64,000 bases of DNA from positions 1,984,001-2,048,000 of the forward strand of contig OY762938.1 of NCBI GenBank assembly GCA_963667075.1, read 5' to 3'. A program made the translations under genes and the position numbers. The notes beneath the pieces are model-generated. The model was not told the origin of the DNA and searched no databases. It saw only the letters and a list, made by a program, of their open reading frames with translations. Shown here piece by piece: positions 58,035 through 64,000 of the stretch. Source of the DNA: G963667075 sp963667075 (lineage in GTDB: Bacteria; Pseudomonadota; Alphaproteobacteria; Micavibrionales; Micavibrionaceae). Each line of letters begins with the position of its first letter. Position 1 is the stretch's first letter.

Positions 58035-59486
58035 TTAACTCAATTTTCCTTTCAAAAGGTCATTCACCATTTGCGGGTTGGCTTTGCCTTGTGATTTTTT
58101 CATAATTTGACCAACAAAGAAGCCAAAGAGCTTGTCCTTTCCGCTTTTGTATTCCGCAACTTTATCAGGATTTTCGGCGATAACTTCATCAACGATGGCT
58201 TCAATAGCCCCTGTGTCGGTGACTTGTTTTAAGCCTTTTTCCTCTACGATGATGCTGGCATCTTTCCCGGTATCATACATCTCTGCAAAGACGGTTTTTG
58301 CAATTTTGCCAGAGATTGTATTGTCTGAAATAAGCTCGATGAGTTCCCCAAGCTGCTCTGCCGATACGGGTGAGTCGACGAGTTTTCTTGTTTCCTTATT
58401 AAGGAGGCCAAGCAGTTCGTTAATGACCCAGTTGGCAGAGAGTTTTGAATCGCGGCCCTCTGCAACAGTTTCAAAATATTCTGCCCGCGCACGCTCTGCG
58501 ATAAGAACACTCGCATCATAGGTGCTCAAGCCGTAATCCTTGATAAAACGATGCTTCTTTTCATCAGGGAGTTCAGGGAGCGTGTCTTTAATTTGATCAA
58601 CCCAGCTTTGCTCTATCTCAAGGGGGAGCAGATCAGGGTCGGGGAAGTAGCGATAATCATGAGCTTCTTCCTTGGAACGCATGGAGCGGGTTTCCATTTT
58701 ATTGGGGTCCCACAGGCGAGTTTCCTGTACCACTTTGCCGCCGTCTTCAATCAGCCCAATCTGGCGTTCTACCTCAAACTCGATGGCTTGCTGCACGGCT
58801 TTTAGCGAGTTTACGTTTTTGATTTCAGCGCGGGTGCCGTATTCATCCCCTGGCCTGCGCACAGAGATATTCACATCCGCCCGCATAGAGCCTTCATCCA
58901 TGTTCCCGTCACATGTGCCAAGGTAACGCACAATCATCCGCAGCTTTGATATATAGGCGGTGGCTTCTTCGGGGCTTCTGATGTCCGGTTCGGATACAAT
59001 TTCCATGAGCGCACAGCCAGAGCGGTTCAAATCGACATAGCTTTTTGTTGGATGCTGATCGTGCAGGGACTTCCCGGCATCCTGTTCCAGATGCAGGCGC
59101 GTGATGCCTATTTTTTTTGTTGTGCCGTCAGCCAGATCTATTTCGATGGTACCTTCACCGATAATAGGGTGTTCGTATTGTGAAATCTGATAGCCTTGCG
59201 GCAGGTCGGGATAAAAATAATTTTTACGTTCAAAAACAGAGCGAAGATTAACCTTCGCATTCAGGCCTAAGCCCGTACGAACGGCTTGCTCCACACAATA
59301 CTTATTCAAAACAGGCAGCATACCGGGCATCGCTGCATCCACGAGAGATACTTGAGAGTTCGGTTCAGCGCCAAAAGCTGTGGAGGAGCCTGAAAACAGC
59401 TTGGATTTCGCAATCACTTGCGCATGAACTTCCAGACCGATCACAACTTCCCAATCACCCGTTTCACCTTGAATAATGTAACTCAT
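58035..59486 (-). CDS. gatB: Aspartyl/glutamyl-tRNA(Asn/Gln) amidotransferase subunit B
   Basis: 483 residues, full length. Diagnostic segments are 'WEVVIGLEVHAQVIAKSKLFSGSS', 'QVSLVDAAMPGMLPVLNKYCVEQAVRTGLGL', 'FERKNYFYPDLPQGYQISQYE', 'LEQDAGKSLHDQHPTKSYVDLNRSGCALMEIVSEPDI' and the tRNA-binding Yqey-like tail ending 'GFFVGQIMKKSQGKANPQMVNDLLKGKL'. It phosphorylates the misacylated tRNA and transfers ammonia from GatA. In this genome it is separated from gatA by three unrelated genes. Confidence 0.97.
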   Translation of the reverse strand: MSYIIQGETGDWEVVIGLEVHAQVIAKSKLFSGSSTAFGAEPNSQVSLVDAAMPGMLPVLNKYCVEQAVRTGLGLNAKVNLRSVFERKNYFYPDLPQGYQISQYEHPIIGEGTIEIDLADGTTKKIGITRLHLEQDAGKSLHDQHPTKSYVDLNRSGCALMEIVSEPDIRSPEEATAYISKLRMIVRYLGTCDGNMDEGSMRADVNISVRRPGDEYGTRAEIKNVNSLKAVQQAIEFEVERQIGLIEDGGKVVQETRLWDPNKMETRSMRSKEEAHDYRYFPDPDLLPLEIEQSWVDQIKDTLPELPDEKKHRFIKDYGLSTYDASVLIAERARAEYFETVAEGRDSKLSANWVINELLGLLNKETRKLVDSPVSAEQLGELIELISDNTISGKIAKTVFAEMYDTGKDASIIVEEKGLKQVTDTGAIEAIVDEVIAENPDKVAEYKSGKDKLFGFFVGQIMKKSQGKANPQMVNDLLKGKLS

Positions 59487-59521
59487 TTTTTCTTTTACCT
59501 TTGTTTACTAAAATTATTTTT

Positions 59522-60082
59522 TTATCGTCCGCTCATTTTTTCCTGAATACATTCCAGCACGACCCTTTTTTCGTATTTCTGGAATCCGTTGCTTTCGATA
59601 ATTTCCTGCATGGGATCGTAGACGTCCGGGTTGTATTTCAAAATATTTTCTAACTGTTCTTGCGCTTGCTCTGCTGTGTAAGCGGCGACTTTTGTTGCCA
59701 TGCAGTCGCAAATCTGTTTGCCAGCCTGATACGCATCTTTACGACATTTGTTAAAGATCAGATCTCTTACCGGAAACTCCATGCATGGCGCATAAACATT
59801 AATAAGAATCTTGTTCGCTGCGTCTCGGTCACCGCTACTCATCGCTTGCATGTCTTCAACGGAAATATTTTTTTGCATCTGGAGGGCTGTACAGCGGCAA
59901 AAGATATCCTGCGTTTCTTTTGACATGCGTTCATCTGTTTGTTTGTTACAATTCGTGATGTAATCTCTGGCCATTTCGCTTGAAACCGAAGTTTGTGCTT
60001 TGGCGGACGGTATTGTCGCTGCCAAAAACACAAAAAGGAAGAGCAGCAGAGCAGGCTGCTTTGTTTTGTAAAAATGTGTCAT
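59522..60082 (-). CDS. Secreted 8-cysteine protein (copy 2)
   Basis: 186 residues. The signal peptide (about 1-29) ends SAKA-QTS. The mature chain has eight cysteines in the order C, C-x-C, C, C, C-x-C, C, identical to the protein at 61088-61774: 'NCNKQ', 'FCRCTAL', 'APCMEFPV', 'FNKCRKD', 'QICDCMA', 'LECIQE'. The core 'VYAPCMEFPVRDLI' aligns with 'VYIPCMEYPVQDIV' of the paralogue. It is predicted to be a disulfide-rich helical periplasmic protein. Function is unknown. It lies between gatB and the TDT transporter gene. Confidence 0.8.
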   Translation of the reverse strand: MTHFYKTKQPALLLFLFVFLAATIPSAKAQTSVSSEMARDYITNCNKQTDERMSKETQDIFCRCTALQMQKNISVEDMQAMSSGDRDAANKILINVYAPCMEFPVRDLIFNKCRKDAYQAGKQICDCMATKVAAYTAEQAQEQLENILKYNPDVYDPMQEIIESNGFQKYEKRVVLECIQEKMSGR

Positions 60083-60107
60083 GGTAATTCTTAAATAATC
60101 CTCTTAA

Positions 60108-61079
60108 TCAATGACCAGGTTCAGGTATACAGATGGTATGACCGCGTATAGCCTTTATTGTCTTTACGGACAGAAGCAAAATAACAAGGGTGCTGATGCA
60201 CAGCAAAGCTAGGGCAATTGTTTTCATATAAAGGAAGTCTGTCTCCTTAAAATAAACCATGCTGGCGGTTGTCGCTGCCGTTAACGGAAAGCTGTAGGCC
60301 CACCAGGAAAGAGCGAATGGAATCCGCGACAGTCTTGGGATCTGGGTGCCCAGAAATAATGTAAAGAACAATGCCATGGCGAGGAATATCTTAGCACCGA
60401 AATCAATGTGCCCTGTCAGTTTAAAGTAAGCCAGAAAGGCAATTGCAGGGGGGGCTATTAATATGGCGAGTGTCGGGAGTAAACGCTCTGGTATCGGGTG
60501 GTGAAAAAACAGACGGTTAAGTACGACAGACAACAAAGATAACCAGAACACCAGTCCGATAGAAAAGCAGAAAATACCAATATCGGCCGGAAATCCTTTT
60601 GGCATGGCGACAGGCACAACAATATTACCGACAACCGGGATAAACCATGCAGGGTTCAGATGGATGACATCAATGCCTGTCCTTTGTATCCAGCTATTCA
60701 AGATATAAAAGGTAACGCCAAGATGAACGATGGCACCAAATACAAAAAGAAAGGGGCTTGCCGCCGGTACGAGATGATTGGCACAAACGGTCAACAGCAG
60801 AAGACTTATAGTAATTGTGGCAAAGAAATTTAACTTAACGGGGTGCGCGAGGTCCGCTTTGACCGCGTCACGGTGTTTTATGAATTTCGCGGTATAAAGG
60901 ACGATAATAATCAGATACAGAACAAGGGCAAGGCCCGCCATGATGGTGCCCGGCATTTCTGAAAAATGAAGGATAGCTGCTGATTTTAACCAAGCAATAG
61001 ACAAGCCGGACATCCCCATGACTATCGCAAAAAAAGCCAGAGGGAAATTAGCCAGACGTGTTTCAGTTTTCGATGTCAT
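60108..61079 (-). CDS. TDT/SLAC1-family (TehA-like) transporter
   Basis: 323 residues with ten predicted membrane helices. It begins 'TRLANFPLAFFAIVMGMSGLSIAW', the family start (N-F-P-x-x-x-F-x-x-x-M-G-x-x-G). 'HLNPAWFIPVVGNIVVPVA' and 'PFALSWWAYSFPLTAATTAS' are the conserved W-x-P-V-V-G and W-W-x-Y-x-F-P segments of the tellurite-resistance/dicarboxylate/anion channel family. The transported anion cannot be read. It is bracketed by the two 8-cysteine secreted proteins at spacings of 25 and 8 bases, so they form one transcription unit. Confidence 0.9.
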   Translation of the reverse strand: MTSKTETRLANFPLAFFAIVMGMSGLSIAWLKSAAILHFSEMPGTIMAGLALVLYLIIIVLYTAKFIKHRDAVKADLAHPVKLNFFATITISLLLLTVCANHLVPAASPFLFVFGAIVHLGVTFYILNSWIQRTGIDVIHLNPAWFIPVVGNIVVPVAMPKGFPADIGIFCFSIGLVFWLSLLSVVLNRLFFHHPIPERLLPTLAILIAPPAIAFLAYFKLTGHIDFGAKIFLAMALFFTLFLGTQIPRLSRIPFALSWWAYSFPLTAATTASMVYFKETDFLYMKTIALALLCISTLVILLLSVKTIKAIRGHTICIPEPGH

Positions 61080-61087
61080 TTTTTTGA

Positions 61088-61774
61088 TTACCGTTTATTT
61101 CTTTCTCTCTGCCATATAATTTCTTCTTTTTCTTCTGCGTACATCTCTTTCAAACATTCTCTGCCTGCCGCAATTCTTTTATTAATAAAGCCCGGGCTGT
61201 GAAGAAGCGCATCGACAGGATTGTCAAAATCTCCATCATAATAGACATAAATGTTCAAGGCTTCCATAGCACCTTCATTGAACATGTAGTCTTTTGCTTT
61301 TGTGCCGACACAGGTACAGAAGTCTGGAATGTTTTTGACACGCCGGTCTTTCGTCCGGTTTGTCAGGCATTCCAGATAGACAATGTCCTGTACGGGGTAT
61401 TCCATACAAGGGATGTAAACCTGTTCGGTCATTTTGATGAGCGCCTTTTTACCCTTTGCACTTTGAGCCTCGTGTTTGAGATAATAAACATCACTGGTTG
61501 TCATCAAGGCCTGCATGGCGGCGGCTGTGCAGGTGCAGTATTCCTTGTGTGCTTTTGGCGTAAAACGTCTTGGAATTTTTTCTAAACATTCATCGTAATA
61601 TTTTTCTGCGTACTCTCTTGACACCTGCTGCCCGTCAACAGGCGGGGGAGCCGTCGTCGAATAGGGGCGGTAGTCTTCCTGCGCGTTTGCTGGAAAAGGC
61701 AAAAACGCAATCGTTGCGACCGTTAAGGTTAAAAAGAAAAAGAGTGCAAAAAAATAAAAGCCTGACTGTTTCAT
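61088..61774 (-). CDS. Secreted 8-cysteine protein (copy 1)
   Basis: 228 residues. The signal peptide ends NAQED or thereabouts, followed by a Pro-rich linker 'YRPYSTTAPPPVDGQQVS'. The eight cysteines have the same order as in the protein at 59522: 'DECLEK', 'YCTCTAA', 'IPCMEYPV', 'LECLTN', 'DFCTCVG', 'RECLKE'. It has longer inserts than its paralogue. It is probably periplasmic and disulfide-bonded. It overlaps no gene; gatA lies 24 bases upstream in transcription. Confidence 0.8.
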   Translation of the reverse strand: MKQSGFYFFALFFFLTLTVATIAFLPFPANAQEDYRPYSTTAPPPVDGQQVSREYAEKYYDECLEKIPRRFTPKAHKEYCTCTAAAMQALMTTSDVYYLKHEAQSAKGKKALIKMTEQVYIPCMEYPVQDIVYLECLTNRTKDRRVKNIPDFCTCVGTKAKDYMFNEGAMEALNIYVYYDGDFDNPVDALLHSPGFINKRIAAGRECLKEMYAEEKEEIIWQRERNKR

Positions 61775-61798
61775 GGTCTAAAAAATCATGCGTATGAT

Positions 61799-63283
61799 CT
61801 ACGCCGCCTTATCTGGAAAGTTAGGTTTTGCTGTAAAGCCGGCGGCCATTTCAATGGAACGGCCTACTTTAAACAGCGTTTCTTCATCCCATGCCTTTCC
61901 GATGAGCTGTAAACCAAGCGGTAAGCCTTCTGATGAAAGGCCAGCCGGTACGGACATACCGGGCAGTCCGGCAAGGTTAACCGTCACAGTAAAGACATCA
62001 TTCAGATACATTTTAATCGGATCATCTTCATTTTCTCCGATCGCGAAAGCGGCCGATGGTGTGGCGGGCGTTAGGAGCACGTCACACTTTTCGTACGCTT
62101 TTTCAAAGTCGTTCAGGATCAAGCGGCGTACTTTTTGTGCTTTGATATAGTAGGCATCATAGTATCCTGCAGATAGCACGTAAGTGCCAATCATGATACG
62201 CCGTATCACTTCATCGCCAAAGCCTTGCGCCCGCGTTTTGGCGTAAGTGTCGTTTAAGTCTTCGCCTTCAACACGCAAGCCATAGCGTACGCCATCATAG
62301 CGCGCGAGGTTTGAAGAGGCTTCGGCTGGTGCGATAATGTAGTAGGCAGGCAGGGCATATTTTGTGTGCGGCAGGCTGACATCCACGATCTCAGCACCGG
62401 CGGCTCTGCACCACTCTATGCCTTGTTCCCATAGCTTTTGAATTTCATCCGGTACGCCGTCAATTTTGTATTCTTTTGGAATACCAACGCGCAGGCCTTT
62501 AATATCGCCTGTCAGATGGGCTGCAAAATTGGGCACTTCTTTTTGGGCTGAGGTGGAGTCTTTAGGATCAAAACCACTGACAGAATTCAAAAGCAGGGCT
62601 GTATCTTCAACCGTACGGGCAAATACGCCGGCCTGATCAAGTGAAGAGGCAAAAGCAATAACGCCCCAGCGGGAACAGCGGCCATAGGTCGGGCGGATGC
62701 CTGTGATACCACAAAAACTGGCTGGTTGGCGGATGGAACCGCCTGTATCCGTGCCCGTCGCGCCCATGGCAATCCGTGCGGCTACAGCCGAGGCCGAACC
62801 ACCTGAAGAGCCACCGGGGACGAGTTTCGTTTCAGGATCTTCCTTCCTGCACCATGGATTGACAACATTACCGTAATAGCTCGTTGTGTTAGAGGAGCCC
62901 ATGGCAAATTCATCCATGCTGGATTTGCCTAAAAAGACGGCACCGTCATCACGGAGTTTTTGGGATACGGTTGATTCATACGGCGGTACAAAACCTTCCA
63001 GAATGTGGCTGCCGGCTGTAGTCTGTATGCCATCTGTACAAAACAGGTCTTTAATCGCTAAAGGAATACCATCCAGTGGCCTTGATTCACCTTTGGCGCG
63101 CCGCTCATCACTGGCTTTTGCTTGTGCAAGGGCAAGATCAGGGGTTTCTGTGATATAGACGTTCAGGTCTTTTGCTTTTTCCCCAGCCTCAATATGCGCT
63201 TTAGTCAGCTCGGTGGCAGAAAATTCTTTGTTATCCAGGCCTTTTAAGGCCTCTACAATGGTCAGGTTAGTTAAGTCAGTCAT
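61799..63283 (-). CDS. gatA: Aspartyl/glutamyl-tRNA amidotransferase subunit A
   Basis: 494 residues, full length, amidase-signature family. The catalytic triad is Lys in 'GIPLAIKDLFCTDG' and two Ser in 'VPGGSSGGSASAVAA' / 'GTDTGGSIRQPASFCGITG'. 'ITETPDLALAQAKASDERRA' and 'GLPLGLQLIGKAWDEETLF' flank the core. It generates ammonia for amidation of Glu-tRNA(Gln)/Asp-tRNA(Asn) with GatB and GatC. It lies 18 bases after gatC. Its downstream neighbours are not gat genes; gatB is about 2.3 kb further on. Confidence 0.97.
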   Translation of the reverse strand: MTDLTNLTIVEALKGLDNKEFSATELTKAHIEAGEKAKDLNVYITETPDLALAQAKASDERRAKGESRPLDGIPLAIKDLFCTDGIQTTAGSHILEGFVPPYESTVSQKLRDDGAVFLGKSSMDEFAMGSSNTTSYYGNVVNPWCRKEDPETKLVPGGSSGGSASAVAARIAMGATGTDTGGSIRQPASFCGITGIRPTYGRCSRWGVIAFASSLDQAGVFARTVEDTALLLNSVSGFDPKDSTSAQKEVPNFAAHLTGDIKGLRVGIPKEYKIDGVPDEIQKLWEQGIEWCRAAGAEIVDVSLPHTKYALPAYYIIAPAEASSNLARYDGVRYGLRVEGEDLNDTYAKTRAQGFGDEVIRRIMIGTYVLSAGYYDAYYIKAQKVRRLILNDFEKAYEKCDVLLTPATPSAAFAIGENEDDPIKMYLNDVFTVTVNLAGLPGMSVPAGLSSEGLPLGLQLIGKAWDEETLFKVGRSIEMAAGFTAKPNFPDKAA

Positions 63284-63301
63284 TTTTTCTTACTTGTTTT
63301 T

Positions 63302-63592
63302 CTATTCAACAATTTTTTGTACAACGTAGTAGTCTTCAAGCGCTTCCGGTGCGTTGCTTAAGACTTTTTCCGTACAGGCACCGTCTGTGACAGCGTCTTC
63401 TCTTAAGCGCAGTGGGATATCAACCGGGCTGGGCAGGGCTTCTACGCCTTCTGTGTCCACTTCAGATAACTGTTCCACGAACTGTAAAATATTGCTGAGC
63501 TGAGGGCCGAATTTTTCCAGCTCTTCTTCTGTAAGGTCTAATCGGGCCAAAGAAGCAACTTTAGCAACCGTTTGCTTGTCCATTGATGGCAT
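63302..63592 (-). CDS. gatC: Aspartyl/glutamyl-tRNA amidotransferase subunit C
   Basis: 96 residues. 'VAKVASLARLDLTEEELEKFGPQLSNILQFVEQLSEVDTEGVEALPSPVDIPLRLREDAV' is the standard GatC pattern; it wraps around GatA and GatB. The start is ATG 63592 or, shorter by three residues, ATG 63583 (MDKQTVAK). It is first gene of the long minus-strand train that runs to 49638 and is divergent from ruvX. Confidence 0.95.
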   Translation of the reverse strand: MPSMDKQTVAKVASLARLDLTEEELEKFGPQLSNILQFVEQLSEVDTEGVEALPSPVDIPLRLREDAVTDGACTEKVLSNAPEALEDYYVVQKIVE

Positions 63593-63657
63593 ATTCTATA
63601 CTCTCTTAAAGTCTTTTTAGTATATTAACCTATTTTAGGTACAGGCAAACAGGCGTC

Positions 63658-64000
63658 ATGGCAAGTATGGATATCAAAGCATTTGCAAAAAAAGTAGGAG
63701 AATATGGTCTGATTTTTGGTCTGGATGTTGGGGCGAAGACGATTGGTATTGCCTCTGGCAGTCTGTCTTTGGGCGTTGCTACGCCACTTGAAACCATAAA
63801 ACGTGTGAAATTTACAAAAGACATGGACGTTTTAAAGAAGCTGGCCCAAGAATTTGATGTGAAGGGCTTTGTTGTCGGTCTTCCTGTGAGTATGGATGGC
63901 ACAGAAGGGCGACGATGCCAGTCTATTCGGGATTTTTCCAGTAATATGCAGGATATTTTTCCCCATATACCGGTTCTTTTCTGGGATGAACGTTTATCCA
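63658..64000 (+). CDS. ruvX: RuvX/YqgF-type RNase H-fold nuclease, 3' end cut by window
   Basis: The frame from ATG 63658 runs off the right edge after 114 codons. 'GLIFGLDVGAKTIGIASG' holds the first catalytic Asp in the RNase H-like fold. 'VVGLPVSMDGTEGRRCQSIRDF' (family: V-G-L-P-x-x-x-D-G) and 'VLFWDERLS' (D-E-R) match RuvX. It acts in pre-16S rRNA 5' processing and is related to Holliday-junction resolvases. Placement next to gatCA is typical of Alphaproteobacteria. Confidence 0.92.
   Translation, partial: MASMDIKAFAKKVGEYGLIFGLDVGAKTIGIASGSLSLGVATPLETIKRVKFTKDMDVLKKLAQEFDVKGFVVGLPVSMDGTEGRRCQSIRDFSSNMQDIFPHIPVLFWDERLS

Overview
The window reads as a stretch of an alphaproteobacterial chromosome of moderate-to-low GC. 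This lineage call rests on the gene content: a DUF4167 gene next to clpB, a DUF4175 (TIGR02302-type) membrane protein, etfBA, ubiG, lysC followed by a RodZ-like gene, ispG, prfA-prmC, a class I PHA synthase and gatCAB. It looks free-living: it makes lysine/threonine precursors, PHA and isoprenoids, takes up amino-acid-like solutes and once had a chemoreceptor. I cannot place it below class; a Micavibrio-like or Rhodospirillales-like lineage is a guess.

Layout. 1-4.2 kb: partial pentapeptide-repeat protein, TlpA-like thioredoxin, a tiny LptM-like lipoprotein and the DUF4175 protein. 4.4-6.7 kb: an inverse-autotransporter barrel with a beta-helix passenger. 6.7-16 kb: housekeeping genes etfAB, ubiG, lysC (with four ACT domains), rodZ-like, ispG, prfA, prmC and DUF4167. 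16-19 kb: clpB behind a structured leader. 18.9-25.7 kb is accessory: two paralogous 'NCYNF' putative Cys/His hydrolases separated by a MITE-like element, a lipoprotein, a MurC-like ligase, and an RloA/RloB (AbiL-like) pair that sits between the murC-like gene and a decayed second copy of that gene's 3' end. 25.7-37.4 kb: pepA, rplM-rpsI, small orphan genes, gamma carbonic anhydrase, a DMT transporter, phaC with a 48-bp-repeat Lys/Ala/Pro tail, hom, recJ and tRNA-Glu. 37.5-44.8 kb: a second inverse-autotransporter protein with FecR and DUF1566-like domains, recN, and a chemoreceptor broken by an in-frame amber codon. 44.8-49.6 kb: minus-strand orphan genes (a transglutaminase-like candidate, a TerD protein), tRNA-Ser and a second DMT paralogue.

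49.6-63.6 kb is the most striking part: one long minus-strand gene train. It starts with gatC-gatA, continues through an 8-cysteine secreted protein, a TDT/SLAC1-type transporter and a second 8-cysteine paralogue, then gatB, then one amino-acid-type ABC permease, eight consecutive paralogous periplasmic binding proteins and one ATPase. All eight binding proteins keep a pair of cysteines, but only two keep the arginine that normally grips the amino-acid carboxylate, so the array probably samples several different ligands for one transporter. The window ends in a partial ruvX.

The best candidates for something new are the eight-receptor/one-transporter ABC locus, the RloAB insertion scar, the two inverse-autotransporter architectures, and the NCYNF paralogues with the MITE-like element between them. 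All calls come from reading the sequence; no database search was run.
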